Assembly (NCBI GenBank): GCA_035502095.1
Contig: DATJUX010000037.1
Span: forward strand, 1-59,206
Length of the DNA stretch: 59,206 bases
Direction: 5' to 3'
DNA from: JAKANT01 sp035502095
GTDB lineage: Bacteria > Pseudomonadota > Gammaproteobacteria > Burkholderiales > Burkholderiaceae_F
Shown: one piece after another, positions 8,053 to 19,388 of the stretch
Layout of the letters: each line of letters starts with the position of its first letter
Numbering within the stretch: the stretch's first letter is position 1
Translations under genes and position numbers: made by a program
The notes under the pieces: generated by a model
The model's input: the letters and a program-made list of their open reading frames with translations, nothing else
Told to the model about the DNA's origin: nothing
Database searches by the model: none

Positions 8053-8058
8053 TACAAT
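8053..8058 (+). promoter_or_regulatory. Candidate -10 box for the peptide ABC operon (TACAAT)
   Basis: TACAAT followed directly by CCGCGGCGG, 52 bases before the binding-protein ATG. The -35 region is poor. It lies in the 128-bp divergent region between ybgC and the ABC operon. Confidence 0.4.
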
Positions 8059-8109
8059 CCGCGGCGGTTCGCGTCCCGGCCGGGCGCAGCGAAGGGTCCT
8101 GCAAGACAG

Positions 8110-10380
8110 ATGGAAGCATTGGGTCTCGGGCGATTTGCGCGGCCGGCACGTTGCCTTCCCATCTTCCTCGCGCTGCTGGCGCTCGGCGCCTGCGGCCAGG
8201 TCACCAACAATCCGCACCGGGCGGGGTCCGAACGAACCAACACGTTCTTCACCGCGTTTCAGGAGCGCTCGCCCAAGTATCTCGATCCAACGGCCTCGTA
8301 CAACCTGGACGAGACGCCGTACATGTATTCGATCTACGAGCCGCCGTATCGTTTCCACTACCTGAAGCGCCCCTACGAGATCGTGCCGCGCGCCGCCGAG
8401 GCGGTTGCACCCGCGCAGTACTTCGACGCCAATGGCAAGGCACTACCCGATGACGCGCCGGCCGATCGGATTGCGCTGGTCGTCTACGACATCCACATCA
8501 GGAAGGGCATCCGTTATGCGCCGCACCCGGCCTTTGCGAAGGGCCCGGACGGCACGTATCTCTATCACCATCTCACGCGTGCCGAAACGGAGAACAAACG
8601 CACGCCGTTCGATTTCCCCGCACAGGGCTCGCGCGAGGCGACCGCGCACGATTTCGTCTATGCGATTCGCCGGCTGGCGACCACGCGCACTCGTTCGCCA
8701 TCGTTCTCGCTCATGGCCGAGCACATCGTCGGCCTCAAGGAATATGGCGAGCGCATCGCCGGGATCGACAAGGAACTGCGCGGCCGCCTGTCGCGGACCG
8801 ACCGTGACCTGCCGTTCCTCGACTTCCGCAAGTACGACTTCCCCGGGGCCGAGGCGGTCGACGACTACACCCTGCGCATCCGGTTGAATGGCAAGTACCC
8901 GCAATTCAAGTACTGGCTGCAGATGACCTTTTTCGCCCCGGTGCCGTGGGAGGCCGACGCCTTCTACGCCCAGCCCGGCATGGCCGAGAGGAACCTGAGC
9001 CTCAACTACTGGCCGGTGGGAACCGGTCCGTTCATGCTGGTCGAGTACCAGGAGAACCGGCGCCACGTCCTCGCGCGCAACCCGAATTTCCACGGCGAGA
9101 CCTATCCGTGCGAGGGCACCGAGGAGGATCGCGCCGCCGGCCTGGTCGACGACTGCGGCAAGCCGATGCCGTTCGTCGATCGCGTTGAGTTCACCATCGA
9201 GAAGGAAAGGATCCCGCTCAAGGCGAAGTTCCTGCAGGGCTACTACGACAACCCGGAGATTTCGCGCTTCGACTGGTTGCTCGACATGGACTACGACGTC
9301 AAGAACTCGGATCGGGTCGCTCGCCTGTTCAAGGAGCGCGGCATCCAGATGCCGCGCACGCTGGAGATCTCCAACTGGTACATCGGGTTCAACTGGCTCG
9401 ATCCGGTGGTGGGCGGCGGCAGGACACCGGACGAGAAGGTGCGCAATCGCAAGCTGCGCCAGGCGCTTTCGATCGCCGTCAACTGGGAAGAGTTCGTGCG
9501 TGTGTTCGAAAGCAAGGCCGCCGGCGTCCCCGCGATGAGCGCCGTCCCGCCGGGCGTGTTCGGCCATCGCGACGGTGCGATCAATCGCACCGTCTACGAC
9601 GTGGTCGACGGCAAGCCGAAACGCAAGCCGATTGCGGAAGCGGAGAGGCTGCTCGCTGAGGCCGGATATCCGGGCGGGCGCAACGCGATCACGGGACAGC
9701 CGCTGGTGCTCAACTATGACTATCAGCGCGCGCTGACACCGGAGCTCAAAGCCGAGGTCGAGTGGGTCGTCAAGCAGTTCGCCAAGATCGGCGTCCAGCT
9801 CGAGATTCGTGCCACCGACTACAACCGGTTCCAGGAGAAGGCCGAGAAGGGATCGTTGCAGGTCTTCTGGTGGGGCTGGTCCGCCGACTACCCGGACGCG
9901 GAAAACTTTCTCTTCCTTCTCTATGGGCCGAACTCCAAGGCCCTGACGAACGGCAACGGCGAGAACACGGCCAACTACAAGAACGAAGAATTCGACCGGT
10001 TGTTCGACGAGATGAGGTACCTGGACGACACGCCGCGCAAGCAGCAGGTGATCGACCGCATGGTGGCGATCATGCAGGAGGATGCGCCGTGGACCTTCGG
10101 GTACAACCCGTACGCCGGATCGGTGCAGCACCAGTGGGTCGGCAACGTCAAGCCTGGGCCGCTCGTCGGCGACCGCCTGATGTTTGTGAAGGTGAATCCG
10201 GAGCTGCGCGCAGCGAAGATCGCGGAGTGGAACCGCCCCGTATGGTGGCCGGTGTGGGTGATCGTCCTGGCGTTCGTGCTGGCCGTGCTTCCCGCCATCC
10301 GCGCGTGGCAGCGGCACGAGCGCGAGACCGCGGCGCGCACCCTGGCGGGCTCGGTGCCGCACGGCGCCGGAGGCGAGTAG
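8110..10380 (+). CDS. Peptide ABC transporter substrate-binding lipoprotein (YejA/OppA-like) with C-terminal membrane anchor
   Basis: A 756-residue family 5 solute-binding protein. The N-terminus is a lipoprotein signal (FLALLALGAC, Cys28). The SBP_bac_5 fold covers about residues 50-690, with NYWPVGTGPFMLVEYQENR, RNRKLRQALSIAVNWEEFV and LQVFWWGWSADYPDAENFLF. Such proteins deliver oligopeptides to an Opp/Dpp/Yej-type importer. Unusually, about residues 711-732 form a hydrophobic helix (VWWPVWVIVLAFVLAVLPAI) followed by a basic tail. The protein is therefore probably held in the inner membrane at both ends. It heads an operon of binding protein, two permeases and a double ATPase. Peptide substrate is inferred from family, not shown. 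Confidence 0.88.
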   Translation: MEALGLGRFARPARCLPIFLALLALGACGQVTNNPHRAGSERTNTFFTAFQERSPKYLDPTASYNLDETPYMYSIYEPPYRFHYLKRPYEIVPRAAEAVAPAQYFDANGKALPDDAPADRIALVVYDIHIRKGIRYAPHPAFAKGPDGTYLYHHLTRAETENKRTPFDFPAQGSREATAHDFVYAIRRLATTRTRSPSFSLMAEHIVGLKEYGERIAGIDKELRGRLSRTDRDLPFLDFRKYDFPGAEAVDDYTLRIRLNGKYPQFKYWLQMTFFAPVPWEADAFYAQPGMAERNLSLNYWPVGTGPFMLVEYQENRRHVLARNPNFHGETYPCEGTEEDRAAGLVDDCGKPMPFVDRVEFTIEKERIPLKAKFLQGYYDNPEISRFDWLLDMDYDVKNSDRVARLFKERGIQMPRTLEISNWYIGFNWLDPVVGGGRTPDEKVRNRKLRQALSIAVNWEEFVRVFESKAAGVPAMSAVPPGVFGHRDGAINRTVYDVVDGKPKRKPIAEAERLLAEAGYPGGRNAITGQPLVLNYDYQRALTPELKAEVEWVVKQFAKIGVQLEIRATDYNRFQEKAEKGSLQVFWWGWSADYPDAENFLFLLYGPNSKALTNGNGENTANYKNEEFDRLFDEMRYLDDTPRKQQVIDRMVAIMQEDAPWTFGYNPYAGSVQHQWVGNVKPGPLVGDRLMFVKVNPELRAAKIAEWNRPVWWPVWVIVLAFVLAVLPAIRAWQRHERETAARTLAGSVPHGAGGE

Positions 10381-11358
10381 ATGCTCGGCTATATCGTCCG
10401 CCGCGCCTTCTACGCGGGGCTCATCCTTGCCGGCGTGAACCTGCTCACGTTCACGCTTTTTTTTGCCGTCAATTCGCCGGACAACATCGCGCGCCTCAAC
10501 ATCGGCGGCAAGCGCGTGACGGCCGATGCGATCGAGAAGTGGAAGGTCGACCACGGCTACGACAAGCCGCTCTGGCTCGACGCCGCGGCGGCGGGCACCG
10601 GCAAGATCACCCACACGATCTTCTACGACCGCTCCCTGCGGCTGTTCGAGCTGGACTTCGGATCCAGCGACAGCGGGCGCGACATCCGGCACGAGATCGG
10701 CACCCGCATCGTCGCCAGCGCGGCGCTCGCGGTGCCGATGCTCACCCTTACCGTGTTCGTCTCGATCGTCCTCGCGATGCTGTTGGTGTTCTTCCGCACC
10801 AGCTACCTCGACTTCTGGGGCACGGTGCTGTGCGTAGTGATGATGTCGGTGTCGAGCCTGTTCTACATCATCATGGCGCAGTGGTTCTTCGGCAAGCTGC
10901 TCCAGCTCGTTCCGCTCTCGGGTTTCGTGCCGGGCCTCGACATCTTCAAGTTCCTGGTGCTGCCGCTCGTCGTCGGCATCGTCTATCAGCTCGGCTCCGA
11001 AGCGCGCCTGTACCGGGCCATGCTGCTCGAGGAGATCGGCAAGGACTATGTGCGCACCGCGCGCGCCAAGGGACTTTCGGAGGCCGCGGTGTTGTTCCGG
11101 CACGTGCTGCGCAACGCCTGGCTGCCGGTGCTGACCCACGTCGGGGCGCTGCTGCCCTACGCATTCCTCGGTTCGATCGTGTTCGAGTCCTTCTTCGGCA
11201 TTCCCGGCCTCGGTACGTATGTCGTGGAAGCGATTGCCGGCCAGGACTTCGCGATCGTGCACACCATGGTGTTCCTGGGGTCGTTGCTCTACATCCTGGC
11301 GTATCTCGCCACCGACATCGCCTACACGTTTGCCGACCCGCGCGTGAGGCTGAGTTGA
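10381..11358 (+). CDS. Peptide ABC transporter permease (YejB/DppB-like)
   Basis: A 325-residue inner-membrane permease of the BPD_transp_1 family. Its ATG follows the binding-protein stop directly. It starts MLGYIVRRAFYAGLILAGVN, carries a periplasmic insertion (about residues 40-100), and has five further helices. The EAA loop that contacts the ATPase reads EEIGKDYVRTARAKGLSEAA. The C-terminus ends in the usual YTFADPRVRLS. Pairing with the downstream permease gives the heterodimeric pore. Confidence 0.93.
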   Translation: MLGYIVRRAFYAGLILAGVNLLTFTLFFAVNSPDNIARLNIGGKRVTADAIEKWKVDHGYDKPLWLDAAAAGTGKITHTIFYDRSLRLFELDFGSSDSGRDIRHEIGTRIVASAALAVPMLTLTVFVSIVLAMLLVFFRTSYLDFWGTVLCVVMMSVSSLFYIIMAQWFFGKLLQLVPLSGFVPGLDIFKFLVLPLVVGIVYQLGSEARLYRAMLLEEIGKDYVRTARAKGLSEAAVLFRHVLRNAWLPVLTHVGALLPYAFLGSIVFESFFGIPGLGTYVVEAIAGQDFAIVHTMVFLGSLLYILAYLATDIAYTFADPRVRLS

Positions 11359-11416
11359 AACGTCGACGCGGTGGGTTTCCGTCCGCAAGCGAGGCGTCTC
11401 GGTGGCGCATGAGGCC

Positions 11417-11483
11417 GAGATCCCTCGCATTCGCTCGGGATGAGATCGATGCACCCTGTCATTGCGGACGCGAGCGAGGAATC
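11417..11483. repeat. Palindromic intergenic repeat inside the ABC operon
   Basis: GAGATCCCTCGCATTCGC and GCGAGCGAGGAATC form the arms of a ~67-bp imperfect hairpin, with a nested ATCCC...GGGAT. The wording (TCGCTCGGGATGA, CCCTGTCATTGCG) resembles a dispersed intergenic repeat type common in proteobacteria. It fills part of the 176-bp gap between the two permease genes, where no gene is visible. Confidence 0.65.
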
Positions 11484-11534
11484 CCGGCCTTGCGCACGCG
11501 CGCACTCTGTCGCGTACGGACCATCTGACCACCC

Positions 11535-13040
11535 ATGCCCAAGTTCGTTTTCCTCTGGACCGATCTCGTGCTGTGGCTGCTTGCGGTCGGCGCCGTCTTC
11601 TACGGGCTGAAGGTGCGCCGCGACCGCAACCTGCGCGCGACCTGGCGCCGGATCGCGCTCGATGCGCCCGCGATGTGCGCCGCGATCCTCCTGGCGCTGT
11701 TCCTCGTGCTTGCGCTCGCCGACTCGATCCACTTCCGGCCGCGGCTGCCCCCGGAACCGGGCGCCGCTGCCGACGCAGCACCGGCGTACGTACCGCGTAC
11801 CCTCTCCGTGCTCGACAAGTTCCTGGCGCACGCGATCGAGTCGCGCGAGAAGACCTACTCGCAGCCGCTCGCCTACTGGTCGTTCCAGCGCGAGACCTCG
11901 ATCGTCGACGGCAAGGAGATGCGTGCATTCCCGCGGCTGCTCTCCGGCGGCGCGCACCTCACCGATCCAGCCAGCCAATGGAAAGTCGATCTCGTCGCCC
12001 GCTCGGTGCGCGGCCTCGTCGGGGGCCTGCTGGTGGCGTTTCTGGTTGCCGCAACGGTCGCCCGGCTCCTCGGACCCGCGTACGGCGGCTGGCGTGGCGC
12101 CGCGACCGCGATTCGACGCGGCGCGACCGAGATGCCGTGGCGGCCGATGCTCATGACGTTTGCCGTGCTCGCGGTGTTCGTGGGCTGGGTCGTGGCGCTG
12201 TGGCCGGCCTATCACGTGTTCGGTACCGATCGCACCGGCAACGATGTTCTCTATCAGGCACTCAAAAGCGTGCGCACCGCGGTGGTGATCGGATCGCTTT
12301 CGACCATCGCGACACTGCCGCTCGCCGTCGTATTCGGGCTCCTGGCCGGATATTTCAAGGGCTGGGTCGACGACGTGATCCAGTACCTCTACACGGTGCT
12401 CTCGTCGATTCCGCCGATCCTGCTGGTGGCGGCCTTCGTGCTGCTGATCAACGTCTATATCGACGAGCACGTCGCCTCCTTCGAGACCGGCGTCGAGCGC
12501 GCGGAGCTGCGCCTGTTCCTGCTCTGCCTTATCCTCGGCGTCACCGGCTGGGCGACGTTGTGCCGCCTGCTGCGCGCCGAGACCTTGAAGCTCACGGAAC
12601 TCGAGTTCGTCCAGGCCGCGCGCGCGTTCGGCGTCAGTCACTGGCGCATCATGCGCCGGCACATCCTGCCCAACGTCATGCACCTGGTGCTGATCGTCGC
12701 GGTGCTCGACTTCTCCGCGCTGGTCCTCTACGAAGCGGTGCTTTCGTACGTGGGTGTCGGGGTGGATCCGAATTCCGCCAGCTTCGGGTCGATGATCAAT
12801 CTCGCCCGCAGCGAAATGTCGCGCGACCCGTCGGTGTGGTGGAACCTCGCCACGGCGTTCGTGTTCATGCTGGCGCTCGTGCTCGCCGCGAACCTGTTCG
12901 CCGATGCGGTGCGCGAGGCCTTCGATCCGCGTGCGCGCGCATTCAGGCTGCGCCGCGCGACGACGCAACCGGCCCGTCGCGAACCGGCGCCGGCCGCGCC
13001 CGCGCCGCAGTCGATCACCGGCGATCCGGTGCACGGATAA
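11535..13040 (+). CDS. Peptide ABC transporter permease (YejE/DppC-like)
   Basis: A 501-residue permease, longer than DppC (about 300 aa) because of an N-terminal part with two extra helices (FLWTDLVLWLLAVGAVFYG and MCAAILLALFLVLALA) and a large soluble insertion (about residues 60-145), as in YejE. The core begins around GTDRTGNDVLYQALKSVRTA. The EAA loop reads ELEFVQAARAFGVSHW. The end carries LVLAANLFADAVREAFDPR. It is separated from the first permease by a palindromic repeat and followed 4 bases later by the ATPase. Confidence 0.92.
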   Translation: MPKFVFLWTDLVLWLLAVGAVFYGLKVRRDRNLRATWRRIALDAPAMCAAILLALFLVLALADSIHFRPRLPPEPGAAADAAPAYVPRTLSVLDKFLAHAIESREKTYSQPLAYWSFQRETSIVDGKEMRAFPRLLSGGAHLTDPASQWKVDLVARSVRGLVGGLLVAFLVAATVARLLGPAYGGWRGAATAIRRGATEMPWRPMLMTFAVLAVFVGWVVALWPAYHVFGTDRTGNDVLYQALKSVRTAVVIGSLSTIATLPLAVVFGLLAGYFKGWVDDVIQYLYTVLSSIPPILLVAAFVLLINVYIDEHVASFETGVERAELRLFLLCLILGVTGWATLCRLLRAETLKLTELEFVQAARAFGVSHWRIMRRHILPNVMHLVLIVAVLDFSALVLYEAVLSYVGVGVDPNSASFGSMINLARSEMSRDPSVWWNLATAFVFMLALVLAANLFADAVREAFDPRARAFRLRRATTQPARREPAPAAPAPQSITGDPVHG

Positions 13041-13044
13041 CGCG

Positions 13045-14916
<1,872 letters not shown>

Positions 14917-15063
14917 CAGGCGCGGCTCGATCCATTCCATCATTCATCGTTTCGCTGCGCTGCGCGTCGGTCGCCTTCAAAAAAGTCGCCTTGCCGCTGC
15001 GCTGCACACCGCAACGGCTTTGCCAAAAAGCAACAAATGCGCAAGGCCGTCCGGACGATTGTT

Positions 15064-15092
15064 GTCAAGGCGTATCTCCCCGTTAACAATCG
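15064..15092 (+). promoter_or_regulatory. Probable promoter of the TonB-dependent receptor gene
   Basis: TTGTCA, a 17-bp spacer, then AACAAT followed by CGCGGCG, in the 250-bp gap before the receptor. The start would be near 15099, giving a leader of about 68 nt. No Fur-box-like palindrome is evident in the gap, so iron control is not supported. Confidence 0.5.
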
Positions 15093-15166
15093 CGGCGTTT
15101 GCAAGGGCAACGGATAAAAACGTTACAGCCCTGCAGCGAAGTTCTAAACCTTTTCGGGGGACATCG

Positions 15167-17929
15167 ATGTTCGAGCTGAAGCCGATTGTCCGGTCACTGC
15201 TTGTAGCCGTCGGCGGTGTCGCAGCTGGCGCGTTCGTGGCGGGTCCTGCCCCTGCCCAGCAGCAGATGGAGCGCGTGGAGGTGACGGGCAGCAACATCAA
15301 GCGCACCAACGTCGAAACCGCAGCGCCCGTGCAAATAATGACGCGGGAAGATATCGAGCGCAGCGGCAAGCAATCGATCCAGGAAGTGCTGCGTGGTATC
15401 ACGGCGGACGGCCTGGGCTCGATTCCAGCCTCCTTCACGAATGGCTTCGCTTCCGGCTCGGCCGCCGTCTCGCTCCGCGGGCTCGGCGTCAATTCGACTC
15501 TGGTGCTGGTCAACGGCCGCCGCATGTCGACCTACGGGCTTGCCGACGACGGCACCCGCAACTTCGTCGACCTCAACTCCCTGCCTCTCGAGGCGGTCGA
15601 CCGGGTCGAGATCCTCAAGGACGGCGCCTCGGCCATCTACGGCGCCGACGCGGTCGGGGGCGTGGTCAACGTCATCCTGCGCAAGAACTACACCGGCGCA
15701 TCGATCGGCGGCTCATATGGCCAGACCGATCACCAGGACGGCAACACGGTGCGCGGCGCCGCTTCGATAGGGTACGGCGACCTCGACGCGGACAAGTACA
15801 ACGTCTTCTTCACGATGGAGGCCTCGAACCAGAGGAACATCTGGTCGAAGGACCGTGGATTCGTCGGCAACAGCGACCTGAGGTCACTCGGGTACTACGA
15901 CACGACCAATGGTGCCAGTCGCCCGTATTTCGGGCTCGGGCCTTCGTCGAATTCGCCCTTCGGCGTAGCTCGCGCCATCGACCCGGTCACTGGCGCGCTG
16001 GGCCCGCGCGTCAATATCATTCCCTGTTCGGACCACGATCCCGGGACCGGACTGTGCAGATACGACCCGCTGGTCGACCAGGAGGTTCAGCCCAACATCC
16101 AGCGGTTCAACCTGTTCGGCCGGGGCACGTTGCAGTTCACGCCGGCCATGGCGGGCTACGTGGAATTGGGCTACTTCACCACCGTGACGAAATCCAACGG
16201 CACGCTGGGCGCCAACAACGACACCGGCGTCTTCGTGCCGGGAGATCCCTTCAATCCGCTCCTCGTGCACGCACCGATGATCCTTCCGGCCGGGCATCCG
16301 GACAACCCGGTGGGTGCCGACGCGGCCTTCTACATTCGTCCGCTCGAACTCAATGGGCGGGATCAGGAGACCCACAACGAGGTGCTGCGCAGCCTCATTG
16401 GTCTGCAGGGCACTGCACAAGGTTGGGACTACGACACAGGGCTGCTCTATGTCAAGAGCAAGCTGACGAACATCAACACCGGATACATCGTCTACGACCA
16501 GATGCAGAATGCGGTGAACAACGGCACATACCGCATCACCAACCCGACCCAGACCGACCCGTTCACGCTGAACGCCATCTCGCCGAAGCTCGAGAACACG
16601 CCGACCAGCTCGGTGCTGTCGGCGGACTTCAAGGTGTCGCACGACCTGATGCAGCTTGCCGGCGGACCCTTGGGCCTGGCACTGGGCACCGAATACCGGC
16701 ATGAAGACGCGGACAACCCACCCGTGCCGGGCACTGATATCGGCGCAATCGTCGGTCTCGGCTATTCGGCGTTCAAGATGAGCCGCGACGTCTATGCGCT
16801 GTACGGTGAGGTGAGCGCGCCGGTGGCCACGTGGCTCGAACTGAACGGCGCATTGCGGTTCGACCACTACTCCGATTTCGGCAACTCGACGACTCCGAAG
16901 TTGGGCTTCAAGATCAAGCCGGTCGATCAATTTGCCGTGCGTGGCACGTATTCGGAGGCGTTCCGCGCGCCAGGCGCCGCCGAAGTCGGCGGTTCGAGTT
17001 TCGGTTTCACGACCTTCGGCATCCTTTCGCAAGGCAACCCGGACATCAAGCCCGAGAAGGCCAAGAGCTATACGCTGGGCTTTATCGTCGAGCCGGTGCA
17101 ACAGTTCAGCGCGACGGTCGACTACTGGAAGATCAATCGCAGGGACGAGATCATCCAGGCTGACCCGAACTCGATCATTGGCAACCTGCCGACGACGGGT
17201 GCGCCGCTGAGCAGAATCCCGGGCGCACTGCCCAACACGTTCATCTACTACGACTCGGACGGACAGATCGGCACCGTCACCGGGTTCTACCAGAACGCGT
17301 CGAAGACCGTCACCGACGGGATCGACACCGAACTCCGCTTCCGGTCGAGCCTGGGCAGCGTCGGCAGGCTGAGCGGGCAGCTGTTCTGGACCCACGTCAA
17401 CAAGCTCGAGCGCACCGACCAGTTCGGCAACACGCTCGAGTACGCCGGCACCCACGGCCCGCTCGTGCAAAGCGCAGGCGGTGGTTCGCCCAAGGACCGG
17501 GCCACTTTCGCCCTTACCTTCGATCGCGGGCCGGCAGCGGCGACCTTGTCGGTCAACTACGTGGGTCCGATCAAGATGGTCGATCACCAGGGCGAGACCA
17601 CGACCTCGAACGGCGACGGTACGATGACCAACTCGAACACCGGCGTGACGTATCCGGACATCGGGCAGTACGACTGCGGTGTCTTCGACACGGCGGGCAA
17701 CGTCTACAACCATTGCCGCCTGCCGTCGTTCACGACGTTCGATCTTTTCGCCAAGTGGACGGCGACGAAGGGCCTTGACTTCAACTTCTCGATCCAGAAC
17801 CTGTTCGATCGCGCCGCGCCGTTCGATCCCTACCTCGCGATCCCGTACGGCATCAACTACAACCAGACGTGGCATCAGGCCGGTGCGGTCGGCCGCTTCT
17901 GGACAGTCGGAGCCAAGTACTCGTTCTGA
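15167..17929 (+). CDS. TonB-dependent outer-membrane receptor
   Basis: A 920-residue ligand-gated outer-membrane channel. It has a signal peptide (about 1-30, cleavage near PAPAQQQ), a short VEVTGSNIKR segment typical of this receptor class, and a plug domain (about 45-175) with VQIMTREDIERSGKQSIQEV, VSLRGLGVNSTLVLVNGRR and VEILKDGASAIYGADAVGGV. A 22-strand barrel ends in YSF with a terminal aromatic residue. The GGGGGAC ribosome site fixes the start at 15167. It follows a peptide ABC operon and faces a Ton motor operon, so import of a peptide or peptide-like ligand is a reasonable but unproved guess. It ends at a strong terminator. Confidence 0.93.
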   Translation: MFELKPIVRSLLVAVGGVAAGAFVAGPAPAQQQMERVEVTGSNIKRTNVETAAPVQIMTREDIERSGKQSIQEVLRGITADGLGSIPASFTNGFASGSAAVSLRGLGVNSTLVLVNGRRMSTYGLADDGTRNFVDLNSLPLEAVDRVEILKDGASAIYGADAVGGVVNVILRKNYTGASIGGSYGQTDHQDGNTVRGAASIGYGDLDADKYNVFFTMEASNQRNIWSKDRGFVGNSDLRSLGYYDTTNGASRPYFGLGPSSNSPFGVARAIDPVTGALGPRVNIIPCSDHDPGTGLCRYDPLVDQEVQPNIQRFNLFGRGTLQFTPAMAGYVELGYFTTVTKSNGTLGANNDTGVFVPGDPFNPLLVHAPMILPAGHPDNPVGADAAFYIRPLELNGRDQETHNEVLRSLIGLQGTAQGWDYDTGLLYVKSKLTNINTGYIVYDQMQNAVNNGTYRITNPTQTDPFTLNAISPKLENTPTSSVLSADFKVSHDLMQLAGGPLGLALGTEYRHEDADNPPVPGTDIGAIVGLGYSAFKMSRDVYALYGEVSAPVATWLELNGALRFDHYSDFGNSTTPKLGFKIKPVDQFAVRGTYSEAFRAPGAAEVGGSSFGFTTFGILSQGNPDIKPEKAKSYTLGFIVEPVQQFSATVDYWKINRRDEIIQADPNSIIGNLPTTGAPLSRIPGALPNTFIYYDSDGQIGTVTGFYQNASKTVTDGIDTELRFRSSLGSVGRLSGQLFWTHVNKLERTDQFGNTLEYAGTHGPLVQSAGGGSPKDRATFALTFDRGPAAATLSVNYVGPIKMVDHQGETTTSNGDGTMTNSNTGVTYPDIGQYDCGVFDTAGNVYNHCRLPSFTTFDLFAKWTATKGLDFNFSIQNLFDRAAPFDPYLAIPYGINYNQTWHQAGAVGRFWTVGAKYSF

Positions 17930-17952
17930 TCGACCCGGCGCTCCATTTTCCG

Positions 17953-17985
17953 AACCCGCTCGGTGCCCGCCGGGCGGGTTTTTCT
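17953..17985 (+). terminator. Rho-independent terminator of the TonB-dependent receptor
   Basis: AACCCGC...GCGGGTT arms with an inner GCCCGCCGGGC, followed by TTTTTCTTTG, starting 24 bases after the receptor stop. Confidence 0.85.
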
Positions 17986-18022
17986 TTGCTGTAGTCCGCT
18001 CCGGACAAATCGCGGCCCAAGC

Positions 18023-18046
18023 GAAAAAGGGCGCGCCGGCGCCCTT
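18023..18046 (-). terminator. Rho-independent terminator of the Ton/TPR operon
   Basis: On the minus strand AGGGCGC, loop CGGC, GCGCCCT, then TTTTTC, about 22 bases after the TPR gene stop. It sits back to back with the receptor terminator, so both converging units are closed. Confidence 0.85.
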
Positions 18047-18067
18047 CTCGGTTGCTCGAGGGAACCG

Positions 18068-19351
18068 TTACCCGGTCGTCCGCGCCTCCGACACCCTCAA
18101 CCACAACCGCGCAAGGTCCGCGGTCCCGTCGGTGCCGCCGACCGACCGCAACACCGTTGCCGCACGGCCCTTCTGCCCCGCCCGGAGCAGCGCGATGCCA
18201 AGCTGCAGGTCGGCATCGTCCTTGTGCTTGAGTCCACCCCTGTTGATGCCTTGCTGGATCAGGCCGATGCCCTTTTCGTATTCGCCCAGTCCGGTATAGG
18301 CGAGCCCGATGCGGACGAGTTCCGCCCCGTCCCTCGCATTCGCAGCGTCGGATTCAGCCGCCTTCAAGGCACCGGGCGCCTCCACTGCGCGCTGGTTGGC
18401 AAGGGCGAGCAGGCGCTTCTCTCGCTCGGCTTCCTGTCCCTTGCCGAGCACGCCGGTGGCGAATCCCTCGTCGAGAATCTTCTTCGCTTCGGCGGCCTGT
18501 TGTTCCTGCAACGCCAGCTGCGCCATCTCCGAGTAGTCGTTGGCGGTCGCGAGCGTCTTGGTCGCGGCCTTCAGGCGATACAGCTCGAGCGTGAGGCGAT
18601 TCGAAAATCCGGGCTTCGATTCGATGCGGCGCAGGAGATCGGCCCAGTATTCGCGCTTCGGGTAGTAGGTGACCAGGCGCTCGAGCGCCGCAAGGTAGGC
18701 CGTCTTGTCACCGTTGCGGCTCGCGACATTTGCGAGCAGCAGCAGCTTCGGCTCGGGCGGCGTGATCCCGGCTTTCTCGGCCGCCTGGATATCCGCCAGC
18801 GCCTCGCGGCTCGCGGCCTGGTAGTCCCCTGCCTGGAAGTAGCTCTGGATCTGGAGATCGCGCATCGCCGCGTCGTTGGGATTGCCCTTCAGGGCTCGTC
18901 CGGCCCAGCTGGCGGCGTTCTGGTAGTCCTTGGCGCGATAGTAGAGCGACGCGAGCATCGAGGCGTACTTGGCCTGCTCGGCCTCCGACAGCCGGCCCGA
19001 ATTGAGCACCGCCTGGAACGCCTTGATGGCCTGTTCGTTGTCGCCCGCCTGCGAGGCCGCCGACGCACGCATCTGCTCGAGGAGGAACGTTTCGAACGGT
19101 GTCTTGTTCGGCACCGCGTCGACTTCGTTCAGCTTGACGAGCGCCTCCTTGAACTTGCCGGCCTTGATGAGATCGCGTGCAGCCTGCAGCGGCTTGCCGA
19201 CTTCGGGCCGGACGGTCTCGGCCTGCGCGGCCGCGCTGGCGAATTCCAACCTCCCGTCGCTCCCGATCTGCGGTCCGAACGCGGCTGCTACACCGCAGGC
19301 AAGCGCGGCGAAGCGCAGCCGGCTCGAAGTTGGGTGATGGTCTCGCTTCAC
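18068..19351 (-). CDS. Periplasmic TPR-repeat protein of the Ton operon
   Basis: A 427-residue protein with a GTG start preceded by CCGGAGATCC. An N-terminal signal-like segment (FAALACGVAAAFGP) is followed by TPR-type helical pairs across most of the length. Examples are PLQAARDLIKAGKFKEALVKL, YASMLASLYYRAKDYQNAAS, LRIGLAYTGLGEYEKGIGL-like and LGIALLRAGQKGRAATVL. It is the last gene of tonB-exbB-exbD-exbD and probably acts as a periplasmic accessory to the Ton complex. TPR proteins next to ExbBD are known in gammaproteobacterial TonB2-type clusters, but I infer rather than recognise this one's role. Confidence 0.8.
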   Translation of the reverse strand: MKRDHHPTSSRLRFAALACGVAAAFGPQIGSDGRLEFASAAAQAETVRPEVGKPLQAARDLIKAGKFKEALVKLNEVDAVPNKTPFETFLLEQMRASAASQAGDNEQAIKAFQAVLNSGRLSEAEQAKYASMLASLYYRAKDYQNAASWAGRALKGNPNDAAMRDLQIQSYFQAGDYQAASREALADIQAAEKAGITPPEPKLLLLANVASRNGDKTAYLAALERLVTYYPKREYWADLLRRIESKPGFSNRLTLELYRLKAATKTLATANDYSEMAQLALQEQQAAEAKKILDEGFATGVLGKGQEAEREKRLLALANQRAVEAPGALKAAESDAANARDGAELVRIGLAYTGLGEYEKGIGLIQQGINRGGLKHKDDADLQLGIALLRAGQKGRAATVLRSVGGTDGTADLARLWLRVSEARTTG

Positions 19352-19388
19352 TGGATCTCCGGGTCGCGGGCAGGCCGGAATGCGAACG

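Noticed and set aside
8443..11928. A 1161-codon open minus-strand frame opposite the peptide ABC genes
   Set aside because: It is antisense to four intact transporter features. Its translation is Arg/His/Asp-rich without domains, as expected from high-GC shadow frames.
14917..15166. A Fur box upstream of the TonB-dependent receptor
   Set aside because: No GATAAT-type 19-bp palindrome is present, so iron regulation is not claimed.
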